From: Nocardia africana NBRC 100379
GTDB lineage: Bacteria; Actinomycetota; Actinomycetes; Mycobacteriales; Mycobacteriaceae
Length of the DNA stretch: 47,720 bases
NCBI RefSeq assembly: GCF_001612635.1
Contig: NZ_BDAV01000027.1
Coordinates: 1 to 47,720 of the forward strand
Direction of reading: 5' to 3'
In this document: one piece after another, positions 1-8,753 of the stretch
How the letters are laid out: every line of letters starts with the position of its first letter
Position numbering within the stretch: position 1 is the stretch's first letter
The notes under the pieces: model-generated
Told to the model about the DNA's origin: nothing
The model's database searches: none
Seen by the model: only the letters and a program-made list of their open reading frames with translations
Position numbers and translations under genes: made by a program

Positions 1-58
1 CACGGCCGGCGAAACCAGCGGACATCGTGCGCTTTTCACACCGACCTCGGGATATGCC

Positions 59-430
59 ATGCCTGACAACGCATTCTCCGGCCTCATCGAGGCGCAGCGA
101 GAGAACTTTCCGCCGATGTCACCAAGACCGCGACGTGACGGCTCGATCAGCTCGACCGTACGGAACGCATGCTGCTGGGGCACGCCGACGAGTGGTGTGC
201 GGCGTTGCGCAGCGACGTCGGAAGACCCCGTTCGAGCAGCAATTCGAGATCGCCGTGCCCGCCGGCACCATCAAATCCGGCGATCGCGGCCCTGGCCGCA
301 GGCGGTCCCGTCGTGCTGAACCCGCCGACACGATTCCCTCGAACACGGCATTGTTCGCGGTGGTCACCGGCGGCCGGGAGGAGATCAGCCAGCAGTTCGA
401 GTTGGGCAGGATCCGACGCCCTCAGCAACA
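59..430 (+). pseudogene. decayed aldehyde dehydrogenase (coniferyl-aldehyde type) remnant
   Basis: Pieces of an aldehyde dehydrogenase can be read in three successive frames. From 59: AFSGLIEAQRENF. From about 139: RLDQLDRTERMLLGHADEW followed by CAALRSDVGRPR. Then FEQQFEI near 228-248 and LFAVVTGGREE near 350. The order and wording match the N-terminal part of coniferyl-aldehyde-type dehydrogenases, where 'RL..LRRMLL..AD....L..DFG.R' opens the fold. There are several frameshifts and an in-frame stop near 136, and neither the catalytic Cys region nor the C-terminus is present. It is therefore non-functional. From about 430 to 596 nothing recognisable remains. The family call is by eye. Confidence 0.5.
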
Positions 431-596
431 CCAAGGCCATGCTCATCGGCAGCAACCCGGACAAGCCTCTCGACATCTTCCCGCCCTGCAGCGGCAAAGA
501 TCTCGAACCCACCGCGAGCCTGTCCGGCCGACGCCCATCGAAATCCAGCAGCACCGAACAGCCTCCACGCCACCCCCTTTCACAGAAGGCACCCTG

Positions 597-920
597 ATGA
601 CAACCTCCGATCAACTCAGCAACAAATCCGTTCGTGCCCTGGTGACCGCGGTGAACGCCGGCGACCGGCTCGGGTTCTACAACACCCTCGCCACCGGCGC
701 TTCGCTGTCCGACGACGGTCGCCCGCACGACCTCACCGACTGGGCCGAGCGCGAAATCTTCACCACTCACGGCCACTTCGAGATCGAGTCCGAATCCGGC
801 GACGGTCTCACGGTGATCGCGAACTATCGCAACGACCGCTGGGGACAGATGCGCACCCGCTGGACGTTCACCGTCGACGCCGACGGCAAGATCAGCCGTA
901 TCGACACCGGTCAAGCCTGA
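597..920 (+). CDS. small NTF2/SnoaL-like protein
   Basis: A 107-aa protein. The ATG at 597 is preferred because the upstream open frame encodes only decayed dehydrogenase sequence, and the segment just upstream (CACAGAAGGCACCCTG) carries a purine-rich AGAAGG ribosome-binding site. The pattern of an N-terminal helix (VRALVTAVNAGD), then 'FYNTLATGASLSDDG', then a beta-rich C-terminal half (WGQMRTRWTFTVDADGKI) fits the NTF2-like fold used by SnoaL-type proteins. Such proteins are small cytosolic enzymes or ligand binders; the exact activity cannot be told. The gene runs into the strong bidirectional terminator at 960-997. Confidence 0.6.
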   Translation: MTTSDQLSNKSVRALVTAVNAGDRLGFYNTLATGASLSDDGRPHDLTDWAEREIFTTHGHFEIESESGDGLTVIANYRNDRWGQMRTRWTFTVDADGKISRIDTGQA

Positions 921-959
921 CCGATCCCAGCCTGTACCAACGGTCCCGGAACCGATCCC

Positions 960-997
960 GACCGCGGCGGCCTGCCCGGCAGCAGGCCGCCGCGGTC
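960..997. terminator. bidirectional hairpin terminator
   Basis: Perfect 16-bp stem (960-975 pairing with 982-997) around a 6-base loop, lying between two convergent genes that end at 920 (+) and 1008 (-). There is no clear T-tract, as is common in high-GC actinobacteria. It probably terminates transcription from both sides. Confidence 0.75.
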
Positions 998-1007
998 GTC
1001 GCGGTGT

Positions 1008-1748
1008 TCATCCGGGTGAGCTGATCCTCGACGAAGCGCCGTCGGCGGCTGGTGGGCTTGCGGTGGTTCGTACGAGGTAGTCCCACGCCTTGCCGATCGC
1101 GGTGGGGTTGTAGATGTGCTCACGTTTGGCCAGCGACTCCGCCGGGTCCGACCAATGCCGCGCGTCCCCGAACGCCATGGCATGTAGCTGCTGTTCGGCC
1201 GCCTGCTCCAGCAGTAGCGCAGCGAATGTCGCGGTCGGCAGATCCGGTCCGACCGTGATGATTCCGTGGTTCACCAGGAACAGCGCGGACGCGTCGCCGA
1301 GACATTCGGCGACCGCCCTGCCGAGATCGGCGGTCATGATCAGGTCCGCGGTCGCGGTGAACCGCGGCACCGCGGGAGGCACGAAGTAGTTGGCCGCGTG
1401 GCTGACCGGCAACAACTCTTTTCCCGCGGCCGCCAGCGCGATCGCGTGCGGTGCGTGGGTATGCACCACTCCTCCGACATCGGGTCGTGCGGTCATGATC
1501 TCGGTGTGGATGGGGTATTCGAACTGCACCGCACCCTCACCGTCGACGATTCTTCCGCTGCGGTCGACCAAATGCACACGGGCGGGAGTGATTTCGTCGA
1601 GGCCCCAGCCGCCGGCCTTGATCCACACACCCCTGCCCTCGGGGTCGCGGGCGGAGCTGTGACCCCAGATGAAGTCGCCCTGCCCGTACCGGGCCAGGAT
1701 GCGACTGGAGGTGGCGACCAGCCAGCGGACCTCGTCTGTGTCGCTCAT
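1008..1748 (-). CDS. class II aldolase/adducin family protein
   Basis: A 246-aa cytosolic protein of the class II (zinc) aldolase/adducin family, which includes fuculose-phosphate aldolase and ribulose-phosphate 4-epimerase. The expected metal ligands are present: Glu77 in QFEYPIHTE, His96 and His98 in the HTHAPHA motif, and His161 in LVNHGIITVG. Members cleave or decarboxylate hydroxylated carbonyl compounds. It is the last gene of the leftward ALDH-HyuA-HyuB operon, and its ATG overlaps the TGA of the upstream SDR gene (ATGA, 1745-1748), which indicates translational coupling. A role in breaking a C-C bond late in that pathway is inferred. The last ~20 residues are low-complexity. Confidence 0.85.
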   Translation of the reverse strand: MSDTDEVRWLVATSSRILARYGQGDFIWGHSSARDPEGRGVWIKAGGWGLDEITPARVHLVDRSGRIVDGEGAVQFEYPIHTEIMTARPDVGGVVHTHAPHAIALAAAGKELLPVSHAANYFVPPAVPRFTATADLIMTADLGRAVAECLGDASALFLVNHGIITVGPDLPTATFAALLLEQAAEQQLHAMAFGDARHWSDPAESLAKREHIYNPTAIGKAWDYLVRTTASPPAADGASSRISSPG

Positions 1749-2485
1749 CGGTGCACCAGCCCGCCATTGACCGAGATCGTCTGCCCTGTCAGGTAACCGC
1801 TGTCGTCGCTGAGCAAGAACACCGCGAGACTCGTCATGTCGTCCGGTCCGGCGCTACGGTGCAGCGCCTGCGCGGCGAGCATGGCGTTCTTCTGTTCCGG
1901 CGATACCGTCTCCCGCGCCACCTCGGTGTAGACGGGGCCGGGTGAGAGAGTGTTGACGCGAATCCCGTACTGCCCCAGCTCGTGTGACATCGAGAAGGTC
2001 ATGGCGGTGACGCCGCCCTTACTGGCCACGTAGTGCAGGTATCCCGATCTGCCGAGTTGCACGGCGTCGGAGCCGATGTTGACGATGCTGGCACCGTCGG
2101 AGCGTCGTAGCAGCGGTAACAGTGTCGAGGTCAGCAGCCAGGGCCCCTTCAGATTGACGGCCATGAGCCGGTCCCACTCCTCGGGTGGGATCTCCCAGAA
2201 CGGTTTCATCCGGATCGTGGAGAAGATCGCGGCGTTGTTGATCAAACCGTCGACGCGACCGTACCGTTCGCCGAGCTCGGCCGCGAGCGTGCGGCAACTG
2301 TCCGGATCGGCGACGTCGACGATGTGGTGTGAGGTGCAGTCCGCGAGCTCCTGGACGGCCGGAGCCAGATCGACGGCGGCGACCGTGGCGCCTTCTTTGT
2401 GTAACCGCTGGGCGTAGCCGGCGCCGATGCCCTGCGCGGCTCCGGTGACGACTACGACCTTCCGATCGATGTTCGAATAACTCAT
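1745..2485 (-). CDS. SDR family NAD(P)-dependent oxidoreductase
   Basis: A 246-aa classical short-chain dehydrogenase/reductase. The Rossmann cofactor motif TGAAQGIG is at 14-21, followed by NNAA at 83-86, Asn111, Ser139 and the catalytic Tyr152-x3-Lys156 (YVASK). It ends with the usual LTGQTISVNGG segment. An acidic residue after beta-2 (AVDLAP) suggests preference for NAD over NADP. The start at 2485 is chosen because it overlaps the stop of the zinc-ribbon gene upstream (ATGA) and gives a family-typical length; longer readings add non-homologous residues. It probably oxidises a hydroxyl group of the pathway intermediate. Confidence 0.9.
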   Translation of the reverse strand: MSYSNIDRKVVVVTGAAQGIGAGYAQRLHKEGATVAAVDLAPAVQELADCTSHHIVDVADPDSCRTLAAELGERYGRVDGLINNAAIFSTIRMKPFWEIPPEEWDRLMAVNLKGPWLLTSTLLPLLRRSDGASIVNIGSDAVQLGRSGYLHYVASKGGVTAMTFSMSHELGQYGIRVNTLSPGPVYTEVARETVSPEQKNAMLAAQALHRSAGPDDMTSLAVFLLSDDSGYLTGQTISVNGGLVHR

Positions 2486-2763
2486 GCCAGAGTCCACTTT
2501 CGGTAGTTCGGTTCGTCGGCGGGGACGATCTCGGTAGCGAGTGCTGTCAGGCAGCCGGGGCAGAACGATTGCCGCAGCGCCATGGTCCGGTCGGTGAACA
2601 GTCCCGGGTCCTCCTTGATGCCCGGGCCCGCGTTGGCAGCGGCGGAGGTCCGCACCAGCGCGTGCGACATCGGTTGCTGCGGCGACTCTCCGACCTGCGT
2701 GCCACAGTGACGGCAGCAGACCGCGCCCTCGCCGCCGATTTCGAGATTGATGTCGATGATCAC
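2482..2763 (-). CDS. small zinc-ribbon subunit of a ketone-carboxylase/hydantoinase-type complex
   Basis: A 93-aa protein with a GTG start. It has two cysteine pairs, CCRHCG near residue 16 and CPGC near residue 68, which form a likely zinc ribbon. Small cysteine-rich subunits accompany HyuA/HyuB-like large subunits in acetone and acetophenone carboxylases, and here the gene directly follows HyuB with a GTGA overlap (2760-2763). It also overlaps the next SDR gene by four bases. I infer a structural or metal-binding subunit of the HyuA-HyuB enzyme. The match to the acetone carboxylase gamma family is by context and cysteine pattern only, and this protein is shorter than the 160-170 aa usual there. 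Confidence 0.7.
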   Translation of the reverse strand: MIIDINLEIGGEGAVCCRHCGTQVGESPQQPMSHALVRTSAAANAGPGIKEDPGLFTDRTMALRQSFCPGCLTALATEIVPADEPNYRKWTLA

Positions 2764-4760
2764 GGTCGTTCTCCCGGACTAATGGTGAGAGTGGTTGTGG
2801 CGCCGGCACGTTCAACGCGAGCCTGCTGCCGGTAGGCGGCGGTACGGTCTAGATCCGGGCGGGCCTGGTCGTCGAGCACGACGCCGTACACGTGGCGTGC
2901 CGCGTCGGGAGAGACTTTGTTCGCCACGACATCTGCGGCCACGAGTTCCGGTTCGCGGTGGAACGGATCGCCGATGCCACCACCGCCTTGCCAATGGGTG
3001 TAGTAGACGTCGTCGGTGCCGAGGGCGGTCTCGAGGTGCGGTGGGACCACGTCACGGCGGCCGCCCATGTCGTCGAAACCGGCGGGTATGCGTCCTGCGG
3101 CGAAGGCGGCCCGCACAGCGCTGTCGCGGATGAGGAGGTCGTGCTGGGTGGCGGCGGGGTAGCCGCCGGACAGTCCGGGGGCCTGTGGCACGGCCTTGCC
3201 CGGTGCGGAGACGACCAGATGCAGCCCGTCCGGGCCGGTGTCGTGCGGGATGAAGCAGCTCGAGGCGCCGACACCGCCGCGATAGCGGCCCGGCCCGCCG
3301 GAGTCGGTTTCCTCGCGCCGCCACAGATACAAGATGGGGAAGGAGAATTCGTTGATCTCTACATCGGCGACACGGCCCATCGGGATGCAGTTCTCGCCGC
3401 CGGTGTCGACGCCGTCACCATCGATCTTGGCGCCGAGCCCACCGGCCATGGCATCGCACAGCATGGTCACGAAGCCTCCGCCGCGCTGGTCGACACCGGC
3501 AAGCAGGGTGAGATCCCAAGTGCCACAACACACACTCATCAGCTGGCGGGAGTGCACGGGGTGGGTGGCGAGCATGGCCGCAACGGTTTCCGACACCGCA
3601 TTTTGGGTCGCCCATGCCGAGGCCACCGAGGCCTTGCCGATTCCGGCGGGGAAGGTGCAGTTGTTGAGAGTGCCCGGCTCGCTGACTATGTCGACGGCCC
3701 GGTAGATGCCGCCGGGCGCCCAGGGGATGTCGGGGCAGAGCATGGTCAGCAATACCGGCATGATGCCGCCGCGCAGCCCGGCCAGGGTGCAGTTGATGAT
3801 GCCGTCGACCTGTGGGTCGGTGCCGGTGAAGTCGAAGGTCAGCCGGTCGCCGGATTTGGTCATGGTCAGCACGATCTTGTGGATCGCGCGGTCGCCGGCG
3901 CGGCCGCCGTCCTGGTGGGCGACCGCACCCCAGCTGCCGTCGGGGAGTTCGGCGAGCTTCGCCCGCACCCGGGTCTCGGCATCGTTCATCATCCGCTTCA
4001 TGACGGCCTTCACCGTGCGGGCACCGTACTTGCCGATCAGGGCATGCAGCCGGTCGTGGGCGACGTTGTTGGCGCCGATCTTCGCGCGCAGATCCAGCGC
4101 GACCAGCTTGGGAACGCGGGATCGCCGCAGATACACATCCTCGACGTCGGCGCGCAGGCGGCCGTTTTCGACGATCTTGACCGGCGGGGTGGGGATGGAT
4201 TCCCAGAACACGTCGCGTCCGTCGACCGACCAGCTCCCGGGTGAGACGCCGCCGAGATCGACCTGATGCGCGACGGCGGCGGTCCAGCCGAACAGTTCGC
4301 CGTCGTGGAACAGCGGAGCCAGCACGGTGACGTCGTTCTGATGCAAGCCGCCGCCGACCCACGGGTCGTTGCACAGGAACAGATCGCCGGGGCCGAACCC
4401 GGGGTTCGAACTGCGGTGGTGCAGTGTCCATTTCACGGCCATGTCGACCGAGGCGGCCAGCTGCATGTTGTAGAGGCCGACCTGGACGGTGTCGCCGGTC
4501 TCATCCAGGATGGCGGCGCCGAAGTCGTTGCAGTCGGTGACGACGACCGAGCCGCTCATGCGTTTGATGGCGTCGCCCATCTCCTCGGTGATCGCGGCCA
4601 GGCGGTGCCGGACGACCTCGTAGGTCAGCGGGTCGAGGGCGGCGACCTCGTCCGGGTTCACCCGGTGCAAGTCGACCTCACCGATCGCGCGGGTGTCGGG
4701 GGCAAGTGGTTCCGGTTGGGCGGCAAAGCGTTCCGAACCGGCCACGGGAACTGCGGGCAT
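2760..4760 (-). CDS. hydantoinase B/oxoprolinase family protein (HyuB/acetone carboxylase alpha-like)
   Basis: A 666-aa cytosolic subunit of the hydantoinase B/oxoprolinase family. Recognisable blocks are DPLTYEVVRHRL near residue 40, the LFLCNDPWVGGGLHQNDV metal/active-site region near 130, WTAAVAHQVDLGG, and the C-terminal GPGRYRGGVG. The family works with HyuA partners in ATP-driven opening of hydantoins or 5-oxoproline, or in carboxylation of ketones. It lies 3 bp after HyuA and overlaps the zinc-ribbon gene. The presence of that third small subunit favours a ketone-carboxylase-like enzyme over a plain hydantoinase, but the substrate cannot be assigned. Confidence 0.9.
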   Translation of the reverse strand: MPAVPVAGSERFAAQPEPLAPDTRAIGEVDLHRVNPDEVAALDPLTYEVVRHRLAAITEEMGDAIKRMSGSVVVTDCNDFGAAILDETGDTVQVGLYNMQLAASVDMAVKWTLHHRSSNPGFGPGDLFLCNDPWVGGGLHQNDVTVLAPLFHDGELFGWTAAVAHQVDLGGVSPGSWSVDGRDVFWESIPTPPVKIVENGRLRADVEDVYLRRSRVPKLVALDLRAKIGANNVAHDRLHALIGKYGARTVKAVMKRMMNDAETRVRAKLAELPDGSWGAVAHQDGGRAGDRAIHKIVLTMTKSGDRLTFDFTGTDPQVDGIINCTLAGLRGGIMPVLLTMLCPDIPWAPGGIYRAVDIVSEPGTLNNCTFPAGIGKASVASAWATQNAVSETVAAMLATHPVHSRQLMSVCCGTWDLTLLAGVDQRGGGFVTMLCDAMAGGLGAKIDGDGVDTGGENCIPMGRVADVEINEFSFPILYLWRREETDSGGPGRYRGGVGASSCFIPHDTGPDGLHLVVSAPGKAVPQAPGLSGGYPAATQHDLLIRDSAVRAAFAAGRIPAGFDDMGGRRDVVPPHLETALGTDDVYYTHWQGGGGIGDPFHREPELVAADVVANKVSPDAARHVYGVVLDDQARPDLDRTAAYRQQARVERAGATTTLTISPGERP

Positions 4761-4763
4761 GGG

Positions 4764-6893
4764 TCAGCCCTCCTTCGTGATGTCGGTGTCCGTGTCGGCG
4801 GACCGGTAGGTGATGACGAGATTGCCGAGGCGGTCGACGGTCGCCTCGGTGCCGCGCGGGAGTGCCACGGTGGTCGTCGGTGCTTCCACGACCGCGGGCC
4901 CCTCGAGCCGATGACCGGCACCCAGCGCCGTGTAGTCGTAGATCGCGGCCGCTTCCCGGCCGTGGACCACGTCGAGAAAGACCTCACGGGTACCGCGCGA
5001 GACTGGATCGCCTTGGTGCACAGCGTGTTCGGGCAGGGTCGGGCGGATGGGCAGGTGCCCGACGGCGCGTACCCGGTAGGTGATCACCTGCAGTCCGGCG
5101 TCGGCGAAGCCGGAGCCTTTACCGTAGATGCTCTCGTAGCGGCGTTCGAATTCGGCTCCGATGGCGGCGATATCGTCCGCGGCGAGCTCGCCGCCGGGGA
5201 CCGGGGTCGAGACCTCGGCCATCTGCATGGTGTAGCGGATGTCGGCCTCCCGCTCGTAGGTCACGGCGTCGAACCGCAGCCCCTGGTCTCGCAGGCGTTG
5301 CCGCAGTTCGTCTTCCAGCTCGGTGTAAACCTCGTTCATTGCCGCGGCCGGCGGCGGGAAGGTGTGCGGGCGGCTGCGCTCGGCGGTCAGCACGATGTCC
5401 GACGCCGCCAAGCCGTAGGCGGAGAACACCGCCGCGGTCGATCCCAGCGGCACGACGACCTGGGCGACACCGAGGTCGGCGGAGTAACTGGCCGCATGCA
5501 CCGGCCCGGCGCCACCGAACGAATACAGGACGAAGTCACGCGGATCTTGGCCGGTGTTGACCACCACCTTGCGAACCAGATCGGCGGTCTGCGCGTTCTG
5601 GATCGCATAGATCGCCTGTGCCGCGTCAGCCACCGACAGGCCGAGGGGCTCGGCGATATGTGTCCGGATCGCCTCTGCGGCAAGTTCTTCCGACAGTTGT
5701 TTCCGTCCGCCGAGGAAGTTGTCCGGGTTGACGATGCCGAGGACGACGTCGGCGTCGGTCACCGTCGGCTCGGTACCGCCGGCGCCGTAGCACGCCGGAC
5801 CCGGTCGTGCCCCTGCGCTGCGTGGGCCCACGCGCAGGTTGCCACCCGCGTCGATCCACGCGATCGCACCGCCCCCGGCCCCGATGGTGTGCACGTCGAC
5901 CATCGGCGTGCTGACGGTGTACTGATTGAGCACCGTCGATGTCGAGGTGACCGGTTGGCCGTCGCGGATCAGTCCGACCAGGAACGTGGTCCCGCCCATA
6001 TCGGTGGAGATGACGTTGCGGTGCCCGAGTGTCTCTGCGAGATTGCGGCACCCGATGACGCCGCCGGTGAGGACCGATCCGATGGTGGTGATCGCATGTG
6101 AGGGTGCGTCTTTGGACGATACGCAGCCGCCGGAGCCCTGCATCACCAGCAGGGTGCCGGTGAAGCCGCGATCCTTCAGCTCATCCTCGAGCGGCCGCAG
6201 GTAGGCGGCGAGCCGGGGGCCGACCTGTGTGTTCATGATCGTGGTGACGCTGCGTCCGTATTCGCGGATGCGCGGGCTCACGTCGCTGGACAGCGCCACA
6301 TAGATATCCGGAGCCTGCTCGCGGACGATCTCACGGATGCGCTGCTCGTGTACCGGGTTCCGGAACGACCACAGCAGGCTCACCGCGATGGATTCGACGC
6401 CGTCGCCCAGCAGCGCGCGCACCTGGTCGCGCACGGCTTGCTCATCGAGCGGGACGAGCACCGCGCCCTTGTAGTCGATGCGCTCATCGATCTCGCGGAT
6501 GCGCTCGCGCGGCACCAGTGCTGCGGGTTTGGCGGTGCGGGCCATGTGCTGGATGTCGTCGTTGCCCAGCCCGGCGTAGCGGCCTTCCAGGTTCATGATC
6601 GAGATGGAGTCGGCGTGGCCGCGAGTGGTCAGGAATCCGACCCGGGCGACGTCACCGGTGACGATCGCGTTGAGGGTGGAGGTGGTGCCGTGCACGATGT
6701 AGTCGGTCTCCGACAGCAGTTGCGCGGTCGTGATATCCAGCGCACCGGCCAGATCGTCGATGGCGGTGAGGAATCCGCGGGCGAAATCCGGTGGGGTGGA
6801 GGGTGTTTTGGCGGCGGCGAGCCGGTTGTGGCGGTCTGCGACGAAGGCGTCGGTGAACGTGCCACCCGTGTCGATTCCGATGACGTAGGGCAT
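4764..6893 (-). CDS. hydantoinase A/oxoprolinase family protein (HyuA/acetone carboxylase beta-like)
   Basis: A 709-aa ATP-binding subunit with the ASKHA-type phosphate-binding motif near the N-terminus (GIDTGGTFTDAF, residues 5-17), a HyuA N-terminal domain, a central domain with STDMGGTTFLVGLI, and AGGGAIAWIDAGG. Length and order match intact HyuA/acetone carboxylase beta proteins. It phosphorylates or otherwise activates the substrate for its HyuB partner 3 bp downstream. The ATG at 6893 gives the canonical N-terminus. It follows the aldehyde dehydrogenase gene by 48 bp in the same operon. This complete copy contrasts with the degenerate HyuA-like pair at 36566-37874. Confidence 0.92.
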   Translation of the reverse strand: MPYVIGIDTGGTFTDAFVADRHNRLAAAKTPSTPPDFARGFLTAIDDLAGALDITTAQLLSETDYIVHGTTSTLNAIVTGDVARVGFLTTRGHADSISIMNLEGRYAGLGNDDIQHMARTAKPAALVPRERIREIDERIDYKGAVLVPLDEQAVRDQVRALLGDGVESIAVSLLWSFRNPVHEQRIREIVREQAPDIYVALSSDVSPRIREYGRSVTTIMNTQVGPRLAAYLRPLEDELKDRGFTGTLLVMQGSGGCVSSKDAPSHAITTIGSVLTGGVIGCRNLAETLGHRNVISTDMGGTTFLVGLIRDGQPVTSTSTVLNQYTVSTPMVDVHTIGAGGGAIAWIDAGGNLRVGPRSAGARPGPACYGAGGTEPTVTDADVVLGIVNPDNFLGGRKQLSEELAAEAIRTHIAEPLGLSVADAAQAIYAIQNAQTADLVRKVVVNTGQDPRDFVLYSFGGAGPVHAASYSADLGVAQVVVPLGSTAAVFSAYGLAASDIVLTAERSRPHTFPPPAAAMNEVYTELEDELRQRLRDQGLRFDAVTYEREADIRYTMQMAEVSTPVPGGELAADDIAAIGAEFERRYESIYGKGSGFADAGLQVITYRVRAVGHLPIRPTLPEHAVHQGDPVSRGTREVFLDVVHGREAAAIYDYTALGAGHRLEGPAVVEAPTTTVALPRGTEATVDRLGNLVITYRSADTDTDITKEG

Positions 6894-6941
6894 GGGAGCC
6901 TCCGAGTGTGAGAGAGCGTGGTATACGGACGGTTTCGGGTG

Positions 6942-8420
6942 TCACAGCAGCACGTTGACCGCCTTGGTCTGGGTGTAGCTGAGCAGTTCTTCCAGGCTTT
7001 CCTCGCGGCCGACACCGGAGGCCTTGTACCCGCCGAACGGGACATTGGGGAAATGACGCGACGAGCCGTTGATCCAGGTGAACCCCGCATCGAGCGCACC
7101 GATCACGCGATGCGCCCGGGTGATGTCGCGGGTCCACACGCTGGCGGTCAGCCCGTAGTCGACGCTGTTGGCGATTTCGACGGCCTGCTGTTCGGTGTCG
7201 AAGGTGAGGATCGACAGCACCGGGCCGAACACCTCCTCGCGGGCGACGGTTGCCTGCGGAGTTACCCCGCCGAGAACGGTTGGCCGCAGATAGTGGCCGC
7301 GACCGAGGCCGTCGGGCCGGACACCGCCGGTGAGAACGGTGGCACCTTCGGCGACGGCCGTACGGATGTAATGGTGAGCGCGGTCGAGTTGCCGCTGCGA
7401 CACCAGCGGCCCCTGCTGACAGTGTTCGTCGAACGGGCTGCCCACAGTCCGTGCCGCCACCTCGGCCACCACCCGGGCGGTGACCTCCTCGGCGATGCTC
7501 TCGTGTACCAGCAGCCGCGAGTTGGATCCGCACGACTGCCCGGACCAAGTGAAGTTCATGCCGAATACCGCTCCGGCAGCCGCCTTTTCGAGATCAGCAT
7601 CGTCGAACACGAGCATGGCGTTCTTGCCGCCGAGCTCGAGTGTGATGTCCTTGACCGCATGCTCGGCCGCCTCTCGCTGCAGCGCCCGGCCCGTGGGTTC
7701 GCTACCGATGAACCCGATGCGTCGCACCTGCGGATGGCGGGCGATGGCGCGGGGCACGGCCGGACCGTCCCCGACGAGGATCGACAGCACTCCCGGCGGC
7801 AGCTCGCCCGCCAGCAACTCCCCCAGTCGCAGCGACGACAGCGGCGCCACCTCCGGCGGTTTCACCAGCACACAATTGCCGGCGACCAAGGGAGCAGCGA
7901 ACTTACAGGCGAACATCAGCGGATGGTTGAACGGCACGATCCGCGCGCAAATGCCGATCGGCTCCCGCAGCGTGTAGTGCAGGTTGGCGCTGGCCGGGAT
8001 CGTCGCGCCCTTCATCTCCAAAGCGAGTGCGGCGAACAGGCGCAGATGTTCTACCGCCATCGCGACATCGGCGCGAGCGTTGACGATGGGCGACCCGGCG
8101 TCCACGGCGTCCAGGGCCGCCAATTCCTCGGCATGTTCCTCGATCACGTCGGCGAGCCGGCGCACGATCGCCGCACGTTCCGGTGCCGGTGTCATCCGCC
8201 AGGAATGTCGCGCCGATTCCGCTGCGGCGACAGCGATTTCGACGTCGGTCTCATCACCGTCCGGTACGGACGCGATAACGGTGTCGGTGGCCGGTGACCT
8301 GACGTCGTAGGTCCGGCCGGACGCTGCCGCGGCCGAGCGGCCACCGATCAGCAGCCGGAACTCGCGGTCGAGGTGCCGTGCGATATGGGCGGGGATGTCG
8401 GCGTCGAGACTGATGGTCAT
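6942..8420 (-). CDS. NAD(P)-dependent aldehyde dehydrogenase
   Basis: A 492-aa aldehyde dehydrogenase of normal length. Catalytic features are visible: Asn165 in PFNHPLMF, Lys187 in VLVKPPE, Glu262 in LELGGKNAML, and nucleophilic Cys297 in SGQSCGSNS. It would oxidise a pathway aldehyde to the acid in the cytosol. It is the first gene of the leftward operon and is transcribed divergently from the IclR regulator, which probably controls it. A few bases before its start, the reverse strand carries coding-like debris (see 8421-8753). Confidence 0.92.
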   Translation of the reverse strand: MTISLDADIPAHIARHLDREFRLLIGGRSAAAASGRTYDVRSPATDTVIASVPDGDETDVEIAVAAAESARHSWRMTPAPERAAIVRRLADVIEEHAEELAALDAVDAGSPIVNARADVAMAVEHLRLFAALALEMKGATIPASANLHYTLREPIGICARIVPFNHPLMFACKFAAPLVAGNCVLVKPPEVAPLSSLRLGELLAGELPPGVLSILVGDGPAVPRAIARHPQVRRIGFIGSEPTGRALQREAAEHAVKDITLELGGKNAMLVFDDADLEKAAAGAVFGMNFTWSGQSCGSNSRLLVHESIAEEVTARVVAEVAARTVGSPFDEHCQQGPLVSQRQLDRAHHYIRTAVAEGATVLTGGVRPDGLGRGHYLRPTVLGGVTPQATVAREEVFGPVLSILTFDTEQQAVEIANSVDYGLTASVWTRDITRAHRVIGALDAGFTWINGSSRHFPNVPFGGYKASGVGREESLEELLSYTQTKAVNVLL

Positions 8421-8753
8421 CGAGTACTCCTGGTGGTGTCGGCGTACAGCCAGTCGCTGTAGCGGTAACTGCTGGGGTCTGCTCGCGCAGATAGGCGTTG
8501 CGCAGGGTGGCGGTCATGCCACCGCAGTGCCACAGGTCGCCCACCAGCGCGCCGTGGCATGCACCCGGGCGGTGCGAGGGATACGGCGGTCCTGGAAATC
8601 AGTCACCGCCTGTTTCCACCGTCCGGCCGGTGGGGGGCGGCACCGAGGGCGCCGGCGACGTCGTAGCCACCACGTTTCCTTCCAGCCATCTGTGATGCGA
8701 AGCTGAATTCGACGCTAATGTGACCCAGTTCATAAACGCACTAGGATTCTGCT
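8421..8753. promoter_or_regulatory. divergent promoter region with coding-like debris
   Basis: A 333-bp gap between the divergent ALDH operon and the IclR gene. It must hold both promoters and the IclR operator, probably in the AT-richer stretch 8700-8750, although no convincing palindrome or -10/-35 pair stands out. On the reverse strand 8421-8545 reads like the end of another protein (MTATLRNAYLREQTP, then after a one-base shift YRYSDWLYADTT), suggesting a leftover from a deleted gene. Confidence 0.4.

Noticed and set aside
2892..4244. 450-codon open frame on the + strand opposite HyuB
   Set aside because: Shadow of the HyuB gene; rich in Gly/Val/Asp/His with no recognisable fold.
4266..6101. 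611-codon open frame on the + strand opposite HyuA/HyuB
   Set aside because: Antisense to two clear family genes. Composition follows the GC-skewed codon shadow and no domain motifs are present.
6918..8297. 459-codon open frame on the + strand opposite ALDH
   Set aside because: Shadow frame of the ALDH gene, without motifs or a ribosome-binding site.
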